Below, piece by piece: positions 12,734 to 33,009 of a stretch of 64,000 nt of DNA. The notes below the pieces were generated by a model. It saw nothing but the letters and a program-made list of their open reading frames with translations. It ran no database searches and was not told where the DNA came from. Origin of the DNA: Ceratopteris richardii (Eukaryota > Streptophyta > Polypodiopsida > Polypodiales > Pteridaceae); the NCBI GenBank assembly GCA_020310875.1, contig CM035406.1, positions 227,589,942-227,653,941 of the forward strand, given 5' to 3'. Both the position numbers and the translations under genes were made by a program. Numbering within the stretch: the stretch's first letter is position 1; each line of letters begins with the position of its first letter.

Positions 12734-12833
12734 GTACAACTTTCCCGTTAGTACAAATACAAAATGGTTTGTAGTACATGCAATGCAAATGTTTTTCTAG
12801 TACATGCATGCTGGGCTAGCCATTGTGTAGTAC
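12734..12833 (-). promoter_or_regulatory. Cluster of five TAGTAC (GTACTA) copper-response-type cores
   Basis: GTAC cores lie at 12734, 12751, 12774, 12800 and 12830, each preceded by TA on the plus strand, so each reads GTACTA on the minus strand. They sit 61-160 bp upstream of the FeSOD start codon. GTAC is the core bound by SBP-domain copper regulators (SPL7 in Arabidopsis, CRR1 in Chlamydomonas). Plant FeSOD genes are known SPL7 targets induced by copper shortage, and a GTACT element was described for a moss FeSOD promoter. Function here is inferred from motif clustering. Confidence 0.7.
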
Positions 12834-12893
12834 GCAGTTTACATCCCAGGTCGTGAGGTTGTAGAGCCGCAGCATTCTGAAGTAGAAGGCGGC

Positions 12894-23591
<10,698 letters not shown>

Positions 23592-23851
23592 AATCTGTTT
23601 GAATGTGAGTTCCCACATGTGAGAGTTTTTAGTTTTTACCCCCTGTATTAGCATTGAAGGTGAGTTACTCAATTGTGTAATACCCATGAGGTGTGGAGTG
23701 TATAGTGTTCAAGCTACAGCCTTGCATAATGACACATTTTTGATGCATGTGTACAATGATAGACTCGTCATGTATCAACAGGTGAAGAGCTACGAGTCTA
23801 GGCCACCAAAGACAATGATGAGGGTTAGATTCTGAAAGAGTGTATATCTAA
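23592..23851 (+). other. FeSOD 3' untranslated region (probable)
   Basis: AT-rich DNA directly after the FeSOD stop. No exact AATAAA was seen near the stop, so the cleavage site is not assigned and could lie in the duplicated block that follows. Confidence 0.5.
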
Positions 23852-24190
23852 GCTCTATCAACAGATAAAAGTGCTTTGTTCCCATTGTTTCCTGTATTTA
23901 ACATGCAGCTTTTTTGTAATTTCTAACTCTCGTGAATGGCTCGGCCTTAACTTTAAGGTGATAATTTGTCCAAATGCTGCATATGTAATACATAATTCAG
24001 ACATGTTATGTATTTTTCAATGAAGCTCTATCAACAGATAAAAGTGCTTTGTTCCCATTGCTTCCTGTATTTAACATGCAGCTTTTTTTGTAATTTCTTA
24101 CTCTCATGAATGGCTTGGCCTAATTGAAGGTGATAATGTGTCCAAATGCTGCATATGTCATATATAATTCAGACATGTATACAATGAAGA
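23852..24190. repeat. 173-bp tandem duplication downstream of FeSOD
   Basis: Copies start at 23852 and 24025 (gctctatcaacagataaaag) and run to nearly the same end (aattcagacatgt...aatgaag). They differ at scattered positions and a few small indels. The block begins 260 bp after the stop codon and may duplicate the 3' end-formation region. Confidence 0.9.
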
Positions 24191-24800
24191 AGAGGAACTG
24201 CAGAATTCTCCAACTTATACTTCGGCAGTGGGGTCAGCTATATTCTCAATCTTTCGTCTGTGTGAAGCGGCTTAACTCAGGCACCTTTGACCAGTGAATA
24301 ACTTTGTTGTGCCATTTGGTGCACTTTTCGAGCTCTACAGGTGAAAACCCAGACATGTACTCATTTAACTTGTTTCCTAGGTGCTTTGATTTGGATGACA
24401 TTTTTCATCGCAAAATTTACCTGCGAAAGTGTGGCTGCAGAGTGTACAGCAAAGTAGGGTTCAAATTATGGAGATTGTTCGAACTTATGGAACATATGCT
24501 TGCGAATGCGCTAGACAAGGATGTGATTATCAAGGATTAAGTAAGTTCGCTTCCTTATCACCTGAGGATGTTTTGGAGAATGCATTGTCCTTACACACTA
24601 AAGTGGGTAGTGCTTTCGCAAACAAAGCACATTTTCTGGTTAGCTCGCTTTGTAAATCAATACAGGAATTCAGCATGTAGATTTCCTGGAAATGTGCTAT
24701 GCCTAGATACCAAGTATTTTAATTTTTGTCCCAAGATCTCAAGGATAGAGAGAAGATGCTCTCTTTGCTCCAATTGTTCGATGCCTGCCTGACTGATATA
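24191..24800 (+). other. Unrecognised short frames downstream of FeSOD
   Basis: Two overlapping plus-strand frames, 24304-24540 and 24429-24680, have fairly even amino-acid composition. The second reads MEIVRTYGTYACECARQGCD then LSPEDVLENALSLHTKVGSA, with three Cys close together. I recognise neither. They could be exons of an unannotated gene, a gene fragment or chance frames; no splice structure could be built with confidence. Confidence 0.25.
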
Positions 24801-25436
24801 TATGGGCTATAAAAGGTGCCCTGGTTTTGTGCTTCTAATGTTTCTAATTGTACTTGAAAAAAAATTTGTCTAGTAACATCTAAGGTGTTTGTGAGTCTTC
24901 AGTGTCTCTAAACAATAGGAGACGAGAAATCTTCCTAGAAATGATCCTGTCATTAACCTAATAGCATAACTCGTCATTTCTTAACTTGGTACTGCCAAGT
25001 TTCAAAAGAATAGGTATTTACAAGGGAAAATTCTATGATATAAGAAAGATAAGGAAAAGTAAATGGGAATACAGCTAACACTTGTATTTTCAAAGCTATA
25101 TGTGACAACATTAACAAAGATATTTTAGCATAAAAAGCCAGCACTTCCAATGTGAAACATGCATGGCCCATATAGAAGAATAGGGTAAAGATTATTGTAA
25201 CTTCGTTACATTCAGATGCAAAAGAGTTGCAATGAAGAATAAAGATCAACTTAAGTTCTAATTGGAATACGTGGACATGGACAATAATTACTCGGTTGTA
25301 ATCAATGAAAGCATAGAAATTGGAATAAGATGTCCATTCTTGAATGTTGTTGCCCAACCCCAAGGTGATATTGTGAAGATAGTCACATGCAATGCATAGG
25401 GTTTGGGAATCAAGATAAATATTAAGTTGTGGAATT
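24801..25436. other. Intergenic AT-rich DNA
   Basis: No coding motifs, repeats or RNA genes are evident; the minus-strand frames at 24974-25476 show no recognisable domain. Confidence 0.4.
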
Positions 25437-25600
25437 CACCTACGGGGTGTGGTGTAGTGATAATGCACTTGAACATCTAGACGAATGTCTAGGGTTCAAG
25501 TTTTGCCAATGGCTTGGCACAACTCTTGTGTGTGGGATAGGGGGGTCTCATGTTTGTGTCTTTCTCATCAAGTTTGAATAAAAAGAAAATAAAGTCTTGT
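25437..25600 (+). mobile_element. tRNA-derived SINE (probable)
   Basis: An internal pol III promoter is visible: A-box-like tggtgtagtgataatgc at 25450-25466 and B-box ggttcaagttt at 25493-25503, a tRNA-like spacing. A tRNA-unrelated body follows and ends in an A-rich tail (aataaaaagaaaataaag). Length (about 160 bp) and layout fit plant SINEs of the Au type. No clear target-site duplication was found. Confidence 0.6.
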
Positions 25601-25673
25601 GGAATTTGATAGGCAAAAAGGAAATTGACACCCAACAATGCTAACTTAGTGGGAATAGATGTTTGCTTGTGTG

Positions 25674-25682
<9 letters not shown>

Positions 25683-25702
<20 letters not shown>
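25683..25702. repeat. Poly(G) run of 20
   Basis: Twenty consecutive G on the plus strand, preceded by a T run. Such a run can form G-quadruplex structure and is prone to length error in sequencing. Confidence 0.9.
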
Positions 25703-25704
<2 letters not shown>

Positions 25705-25723
25705 TCATGCGTTGTGCCTATTG

Positions 25724-26314
25724 GCAAGGTGCTTGTAACCACATCATTTGATGAGATGAAAAACCAGCCCGAAAATGCCTATTGGCAAGGTGCTTGTAAC
25801 CACATCATTTGATGAGATGAAAAGCTAGATCCTTTTGGGCATATGTTGGTCTTTGAGTGCTCTCATTGATCTTTGTCATTGGTGGCAAGGTCAATGCGCA
25901 TTGCGACAAGTTGAAACTAGTCTCCCTGTTTTGGCCTTAGGGCCGTCCCTACTCACTTTCTATCGATAGTGGGCCTTTGGGCTCTGTATCCTAGTAGATG
26001 CAAGGCATTCAACCCCTCCTTGTGTGAGATTTAGGGGGTCCCATAGGTGCAAGGTGCTTGTAACCACATCATTTGATGAGATGAAAAACCAGATCCTTTC
26101 GCGCATGTGTTTGGTCTTTGAGTGCTCTCATTGATCTTTGTCATTGGTGGCAAGGTCAATGTGCATTGCAACATGTTGAAACTAGTCTCCGTGTTTTGGC
26201 CTTAGGGCCGTCCCTACCCACTTTCTACCGATAGTGGGCCTTTGGGCTCTGTATCCTAGTAGATGCAAGGCATTCAACCCCTCCTTGTGTGGGATTTAGG
26301 GGGTCCCATAGGTG
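25724..26314. repeat. Nested tandem duplications (61-bp and 264-bp units)
   Basis: A 61-bp unit beginning gcaaggtgcttgtaaccac occurs at 25724 and 25785. From 25785 a 264-bp unit is duplicated (25785-26048 and 26049-26312), about 95% identical by eye, each ending gggggtcccataggtgc. No protein motif is seen. The repeat looks young relative to its surroundings. Confidence 0.92.
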
Positions 26315-26861
26315 CTATGCCTTTCATTGTACTTTCAAATTAATTCAAGCTATCAAGAAGAGTAGATCTCAAAGATCGAACAACCTTTATAAGAAAAGGA
26401 AATTAACATGTATTTGTTGACAACAATAAACTATTCTATAGAAGGATCGATATTGATAATATCATGTTTGGATATGCTACAAGTTGCATATCTGAATCCT
26501 CTTATTGGTGGCTCTTATCCATTGTCAAAAGCAATTGGCAAGTAACTATCTAGTATCTATAGTGATACAATTGGAAAAATTCTTTTGTTCCAGTGTCTAG
26601 TAGTGTCCAAAATAATATTTAATTAATTGAGTCATTGTTGTAGAGGTTAATCTTTTACATGGCTATTTTTGTTATCATGTTTGGATGGCGTTACCCATAC
26701 TCTTGGATCTTGGGTGACTTGTATCATAGCAAAAATAGAAGATCCCTTCACCATTGGAAAACATTTACACGGACTAGTCATTTGACAACAACATTCTTCC
26801 TTATGTAGGTTGTCAAGGGTGCTCATAGGGTAATTCTAATTCTTGGTATGATCAGTTGTTG
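26315..26861. other. Intergenic, nothing recognised
   Basis: AT-rich sequence without coding motifs or repeats that I can identify. Confidence 0.4.
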
Positions 26862-26862
26862 G

Positions 26863-26912
<50 letters not shown>

Positions 26913-27101
26913 CCCCCCCCCCCCCTCTCCCTCCCCCTCCCCCCCTCTCCCTCCCCCCCTCTCCCCCACACACACCCTCTCTCTTCACATGGAAAAACTT
27001 GATGCTCTCTCTTTTTGTACTCTTTATATAGTTCATGCTCTATGCATACACATGCATCCCATTTCCTCTTTGGACATGTGGCCATGGATGTTGTTCATAA
27101 T

Positions 27102-27139
<38 letters not shown>

Positions 27140-27332
27140 CCCCTCTGTCCCTCCCTCCCCCCCCCCCCCCCCCCCCCTTCCTTCCCCCCTCTCCCCCCAC
27201 ACACACCCTCTCTCTTCACATGGAAACACTCGATGCTCTCTCTTTTTGTACTCTTTATATAGTTCATGCTCTATGCATACACATGCATCCCATTTCCTCT
27301 TTGGACATGTGGCCATGGATGTTGTTCATAAT

Positions 27333-27382
<50 letters not shown>

Positions 27383-27385
27383 CCC
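26862..27385. repeat. 231-bp tandem duplication with (TC)n and C-rich tracts
   Basis: The block (TC)n - C-rich tract - cacacacaccctctctcttcacatgg - catgcatcccatttcctctttggacatg is present twice (marker cacatgg at 26986 and 27217) and starts a third time with (TC)n at 27334-27380. The tracts are 26865-26910, 27104-27137 and 27334-27380. Long open frames here are repeat artefacts. Confidence 0.93.
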
Positions 27386-27419
27386 TCGCCTCCCCCCTCT
27401 CTCGCTCGAATCCCAATCC

Positions 27420-27561
27420 ATGAATTTCGATCTTACTACTAATTGCAAAACCCTAGCTTCAATACTCTCATCTTATGGTGAAGCCCTACTAACTGCAAAA
27501 CCCTAGCTTCATCTCTTTGGTACAAAAAACAGAGATTTGCCATACCTGAAGCAACATGATA
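27420..27561 (+). promoter_or_regulatory. Two telo-box motifs (AAACCCTAG) ahead of an hAT relic
   Basis: gcaaaaccctagcttca occurs twice, near 27445 and 27497. AAACCCTA is the plant telo-box, common near transcription starts of housekeeping genes, but it is also simply telomere-like sequence. It lies just upstream of an ATG (27562) that opens a decayed coding region. Weak evidence of an old promoter. Confidence 0.35.
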
Positions 27562-28687
27562 TGGCTAGAAAAAAAGGAAGTGGAGGACATGATTACTAAA
27601 GCAATCAGAGAAGCAAAGAAATAAGTGGACAAATACTTAATCAAGAAATGAGAAAGGTTACAAACATATTAAGAGCTCTAGAAGATCATATCAAAATTCT
27701 CAAAGAAGGTCGAGATGCATGGAAAGTTGAGACATATCAGCTTCAAGAAGAAATGATTCACTTGAAGATTTCCAAGGAAGAAGAAGGGATCACAAAACTA
27801 GATGGCTTGAAGGAGGAAATCAAGAACGATTAGAAGATGGATATGTAAGGATATATTAGATAACAAATGGAGGCAACACAAAACTAGTTGGGTAGAAGTA
27901 GTAAGTAAAGACATTAAAAAAGAGGTCAAAGAAGAAGCAAAAGAAAAAAACAGAATACAGCCTTGTACAAGATACATTTGAAGAGGAGAGAGTAAGACAA
28001 GTTCAATTTTCATTACGAGAGAAAACACAGATTGTATCATTAGCAAAGAAGAGATGGACACAAATGCATACTCATTTGCATGGAACAACATTCGTTTTGG
28101 ATCCAACATTTCAACTCAATGGTCAAGCGTCAAACAAAGAAGTCATGGCAAACTTCAAAACCACACGTCAGTTATTACTTCTAGGTACAGATGGTCGAGA
28201 TGCATTCCACCAAAGAGTAGCGTATGTAAATCGAGAAGGATCTTTTGGAGATCTATGACATATTGAAGCGATTCAAAAGCATCCACCTCCTATTTGGTGG
28301 AAAGAGTATGGAGGTGAAGCAGTGGAGTTGCAACATATAGCTATGAGAGTGCTTTCTGTAGCAGCTTCAAGTGGTAGTTGTGAACGTAATTGGAGTGCCT
28401 ATGATTTTCTTCATTCAAAATGAAGAAATCGCTTAAGTGTATCACGTGCTAATGATTTGGTATATATGTTTTGTAATATGCATTTATTACATGCTCCAAC
28501 TAAGATAGCTTCTACAACAACACAACAAACTTTTGGAGAATTTCAAACTCATGAAAGTTTAACAAATGATTCATGGAGTGATCATGATTTAGATGTAGAT
28601 CATAATGATGGTTCAGACATGGAAGAAATAGATGACATGGTACCTGTCATAGATGATATTCAAAATAAGGAAAATGATGTACTATGA
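27562..28687 (+). mobile_element. hAT transposase relic, C-terminal half
   Basis: The plus strand encodes remnants that end in a clear hAT dimerisation domain at about 28270-28490: WWKEYGGEAVELQHIAMRVL, then SSGSCERNWSAYDFLHSK, then RNRLSVSRANDLVYMF. Just upstream HLHGTTFVLDPTF (about 28065) matches the LHAAGYFLNP stretch of DUF659-type hAT proteins. An acidic tail closes at 28687. The first part (27562-27835) is a charged coiled-coil-like segment. Stops and frame changes interrupt it, including a stop in the dimerisation domain, so it is a non-functional DNA transposon. Confidence 0.85.
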
Positions 28688-28754
28688 ATACTATGATTAT
28701 ATTCAATTAAAAAATCGAATAGAAGTCATGTCTTTGATTACAAAAAAAGCTTGC

Positions 28755-29518
28755 CTACTCAGTGTTTTCTTGATTCAATAACTCATTGGTAGTAAACCGA
28801 TCAAAAGATGATGTTGCCTCTGAGAGTCTTCCATATTTGCTCTCATAAGCATCCATAGAAATTTGTAAATTTTTCACTTGATTTTCTAGATCATCAATCC
28901 TCTTTTGTTGATCATCTATTGTTCTTCGTAATGCAGGAATTGTTAATCCTTCATTCTATATTTCTGCCCCTTGTGACGACAAATCATGTATAAGACTATG
29001 TTCTTCAGGTAGCAAAATGTAGGGCCGCTTTCGAGGAAGAGGGCCTTCGTTTCCTTGATTACAATTCGGCTCGATTTTGAGGACGATCCAAACATGTACC
29101 TGCATTCTTCGGATGATCATCTCAATCTACATGTCGATGAAGAATATCTTGTACAAAAACCTTTTGAATGAAATATAATGCTATTTGATTATTATTTGGT
29201 AATGATCTCTCAACGTGCACAAAGCGTCGAAGTAGCGTTTCTGCTAATCCTTTATGTTGTAAGTCTGAAAGCTTTAAGGGTGTTATTTCTTTTGCCCTTC
29301 CTATAACCCGAAAGAGAACATCATGAATAAAATAATTTGGACATAGCTTTTTTACTTCTTTCATTGATAATGCTTCTCCTTCTAATCCCTCTGGCTCTAA
29401 ATCTTAATGGAATAAAAATGCTAAGCTTGATTGTGCAAATTGAGCATTTTGCTTAGATAAAATCCTTTGAGATTCAGTATGATCAAGATCATCATTCACA
29501 TTTGGCATTCTTGCCATG
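28755..29518 (-). pseudogene. Unidentified coiled-coil protein relic
   Basis: From an ATG at about 29518 the minus strand reads MPNVNDDLDHTESQRILSKQ, continues through PNYFIHDVLFRVIGRAKEIT, and ends in a heptad-like coiled coil (RRTIDDQQKRIDDLENQVKN) followed by FDRFTTNELLNQENTE at about 28755. The roughly 250 codons share one frame with about three stops, so it looks like a decayed single-exon gene. I do not recognise the family. It converges on the hAT relic and may be part of a transposon. Confidence 0.45.
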
Positions 29519-29565
29519 TTTTACTTTTGCAAAATAAAAACACTAATTTTATTGAAGAGAATTCA

Positions 29566-30200
29566 AATGAATCCACATAATTCAAATGAATCCATAATAT
29601 TTAATTCACATATGTTAAATGAATCCACAACATTTAATCCATATAACTCAGATGATAACACTTCATTTATTCCATATAATTCAAATAAATGCACATTATT
29701 TAATCCATATATTATAAATTACACTTTATTTCATCCACCTAACTCAAATGATACCACAACCTTTACTCCACTTAATACAAATGATTACACTTCATTTCAT
29801 CCACTTAACTCAAATATAAACACTTTGTTTATTCCACATAATTCAAATGAATCCACAAGATTTAATTCACATTTGTTAAATGAATCCACAACATTTAATC
29901 CACACAACTCAAATGATAGCACTTCATTTACTTCACATAATTCAAATAAATCCACATTATTTAATCCATATATTATAAATGATTACACTTTATTTCATCC
30001 ACTCAACTCACATGATATCACAACATTTATTCCCCTTAATACAAATGATTATATTTCATTTCATCCACTTAACTCAAATGATACCACAATATTTACTCCA
30101 CTTAATACAAATGATTCCACTTCATTTCATCCACTTAACTCAAATGTAAACACTTCATTTAATCCAAATAGTTCAAATGAATACATATCGTTTTCAATAT
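29566..30200. repeat. 33-bp minisatellite with ~261-bp higher-order repeat
   Basis: Imperfect 33-bp units (type: tccacaacatttaatccaca + taactcaaatgaa) run through the block. The order of unit variants repeats with a period of about 261 bp (29579 and 29840), so groups of eight units were duplicated together. On the plus strand they keep a 238-codon frame open (29516-30232) encoding an 11-residue N/S/T-rich repeat, type STTFNPHNSNE. Because 33 is a multiple of 3 this can be chance; no gene is claimed. Confidence 0.85.
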
Positions 30201-30205
30201 GTTCG

Positions 30206-31540
30206 TTATCCATCTGTCATGGATATCTTTAAACCATATGGAGTTAGATGCGAGAATACTCTAAGCAGTTCATGTGAATCTACTCTTTTTGATACATCTT
30301 TGTCAGAAGTTAATTCTAAAATATACTTGAACTTGTAAATCTCATTCTTATCAATGGGATAACTATTGAAATCTATATATTTCAGGAGTTGTAACAAGAG
30401 TATCGAAACTGTAAATATCTCTTGACTCTTATTAAAAGGTGGAGGACTAGTGGATATGCATTCGGGTGCAATCCACCAGTTCCACTCATTTTTAGTAGAT
30501 ATTTTTAGATTAGGTAGCTTTAGAAAACTTTTTTTGGTTGGTAAATATGTCGCTCTACCAAAATCACATAATCCGATGTAAGGCTATTGATCTTCAAAAT
30601 GCAACAAGATGTTGCTTGGATGGAGATTGTTATGGAATATATTACAAGTGTGTAAAAATGATATTGTTTATAATAGGTCGTTGATCAACTTCCAAATGTT
30701 TGTTTTCACGGTTGTTATGTCTCTTTCAGTGTCCTTCACACCTTTGCTTCATGGTACGTTTAGATATTCCTTCTTCATTCTTTCTAGCCACATGTCCAAT
30801 GTACCACCATTCCAAAATTTGAAAATGAGACACGGACTTTTGCTATGGTGTCCAGTCAAACCAAGTGGACTAATAATTCCACTATACGTAAAAGATGACA
30901 CTGTGGCTTCATTGATGGCTTCATTTTCTCGTGTTTGTATATCAGCACCATGTAATTTGAATAGCTTGGCCACAAACACTTCATTGCTGAATCTCGGGTG
31001 GGATATCTTGACTTTATGGATCATTCCATATTATCCTTCCCCCACGAGAGCTGCATCTTCAAAAAAAATAGAGGAATATGGGAGCAAACAAAGATTCTTT
31101 GATGTTTGATCTCCCATATTCACATACGCATCTCTTGTATTTGGATCTATCTCTGCTCTCACAAGGTGTTCACTCGTGTTCCGTTTTAATCACTTTCCTC
31201 TCTTCATAGTCTTATAATGTAAATCGATAAATTTAATTTTATCGATGAGCATACTGGTGATATCCACTGCCAATGACTCTGCTACTTTGATGATTTGTCC
31301 AAAGATACATGTAAGCTCTTTTGAGATGTGCTCATCTAAGATCTGTGCTCCATCGAACATACTACCAAATTTATCTTCAATATTAATAAATGCTATTTTG
31401 GATATAATTGCGCAATGAAATCTTTGTAACTAGAAGTGTCCATGGCTAGAGTGATTTCATCTTCTCTCATTTGATACATATACGAGCACATAAATTCTTC
31501 TAAAATTTTTTGCTCCTGCTTGTTTATTTTACTTGCCATC
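30206..31540 (-). pseudogene. Protein-kinase-like pseudogene
   Basis: From a probable ATG near 31539 (MASKINKQEQKILEEFMCSY) the minus strand carries an unknown N-terminal region of about 150 codons, then kinase landmarks in order: glycine loop VGEG.YG (about 31010), VAK lysine strand (EVFVAKLF), hinge-like CLIFKFWNGGTLDMWLE, catalytic loop FHNNLHPSNILL (about 30620), CDFGRATYL (about 30555), APE (WWIAPEC, about 30465), and a C-lobe end at 30206. The usual HRD is HNN. Several in-frame stops interrupt one continuous frame without introns: examples follow RGK, VGEG and NVP. So it is a decayed intronless kinase gene, family unknown. Nothing suggests it is expressed. Confidence 0.8.
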
Positions 31541-31679
31541 TGTGAAAAAATAAAAAATAGACTATCAGTAAGTGTATGGATAAATAAATCAATAGTATGT
31601 GTACACAAATGATAGACATATGCATAGTTAAATAAGTAGATTTATAATTAAATAGAAAGTGTAATTATAATCTTGAAGT

Positions 31680-32160
31680 GAATTTGTGTAACTATTAAGA
31701 ATGTAATAGTCAAAGAATCAGACATTTATAATATTTCATATACATTCGCTATACTATGTATGAGTTTTTTCACATAAGTGTATATAGCTATTGTGATAGT
31801 AAGAGTAAAAGAATCAGACAATCACAATAGTTCCTATACACCTTGTGACCTACATTAAGTATTCTCATCGTAATCTAAGTGACTATTGTGATAGTAAGAG
31901 TTAAAGAATCAAACAATCACAATAGTTTCTATACACCTTCTGACCTACACGAGGTGTTCTCATCGGAATCTAAGTGACTATTGTGAGAGTAATAGTCAAA
32001 GAAGCAAACAATCACAATAGTCCCTACACACTCCCTATACTATTGAGAGAGTAAGAATCGAGGTGGCGATTCAAACAATCTCAATAGATCTATTGCTATG
32101 TCCTATACTATTGTGAGAGTAAGAATGGATGTAGCGAGTCAGACAATCACAATAGTGGTT
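31680..32160. repeat. Tandem array of inverted-repeat (hairpin) units
   Basis: Five units, at about 31788, 31882, 31976, 32039 and 32110, each contain CTATTGTGA (or CTATTGAGA) and 24-37 bp later its complement TCACAATAG (or TCTCAATAG). The loop carries gtaagagt.aaagaatcaaaca. A degenerate sixth unit starts near 31695. Spacing is 94, 94, 63 and 71 bp. In unit 4 both arms changed together (GTGA to GAGA, TCAC to TCTC), so pairing is kept. No coding frame is present. Confidence 0.85.
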
Positions 32161-32488
32161 TATTTTTAAATGTTTCTCATTGATGTATACAAGTAAGAAA
32201 CTCTTATGCGAGTTGAACATGTATAGAATTGATGATTAAAAGACACAACAAATTATATAAATAAAAATCAAGCATATGTAAGAGACTCATATGCGAATCA
32301 TACAATATGCATGATATAATTAACAAAACAATAAATAAAAATTAAAACAATACCTCAATGATCGAGAAGAAAGCTCTCTGATAAAAATTACAGTCTTAAA
32401 GCTCTCTAGTACATCAATGAAGCACGTGCAAAATAAGTTTTTTTGATCGAATGTAAAAATATATATTTTCTGCTAGAAAATGCTTTTC
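32161..32488. other. AT-rich spacer with short inverted motifs
   Basis: Two related motifs, gtaagaaactcttatgcgag (about 32192) and gtaagagactcatatgcgaa (about 32278), lie about 86 bp apart. Nothing coding is seen. Confidence 0.45.
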
Positions 32489-32544
32489 GATCAAAAGCGC
32501 TTTTGATCAATAAATATTTCGATCGAAAGCACTTTCGATCGAAA
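32489..32544. repeat. Two adjacent near-perfect palindromes
   Basis: GATCAAAAGCGCTTTTGATC at 32489-32508 is a perfect 20-bp palindrome. Eight bases further, 32517-32544 is a 28-bp palindrome built on TTTCGATCGAAA arms with one central mismatch. A third partial copy (caatcgaaaatg) follows. Could be a foldback-element core or protein-binding sites. Confidence 0.9.
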
Positions 32545-33009
32545 ACGTTTCAATCGAAAATGTATATATCCTCGTTTTTTTTGGTGTTTGTTCGAAAAAC
32601 CACGAATAAAATGAACATATTCGGTATTTTTTTATTATTCAGTTGAATAAATGCAACCCAGATTAGGACTGTCAGAAAATTTGTTACCTTATCTGATCTA
32701 AGTCCTTTGCTTCTGTAATCCCCTTGGTATTCCTTACATTCATAAATCTGGGTTGCTGTGTTAATTTGGGCTCCCACACATGCATCCAACAACTAAGAAT
32801 GTGATAATCTTAGTCACCCTCTTGAACTTTTCAGCCCTTCCCTCTTTCTAGCTTTTGGTCTTGGGATATTTCTTTGTTCTCACACATCTAAACCTGTTGT
32901 ATTTCTAGAGTCTATTTACTTCTTTTTACTGCACACATCGTTTGGTCAGTCTTGCATCACTTTCTATCTTTTGGTTGATGTTTCAATGGTTTTGTCTTTA
33001 AGTCTTCTT
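32545..33009. other. Intergenic, nothing recognised
   Basis: AT-rich, no known motif. It may be the 3' flank of the minus-strand relic that follows. Confidence 0.35.

Noticed and set aside
26836-27506. Overlapping Ser-Leu/Pro and Gly-Arg-Glu frames up to 191 codons
   Set aside because: They follow the duplicated (TC)n and C-rich tracts; composition and phase come from the repeat.
31680-32160. Possible CRISPR-like array of repeats
   Set aside because: Units are contiguous hairpins with similar, not unique, loops and irregular spacing, in a plant genome with no cas genes.
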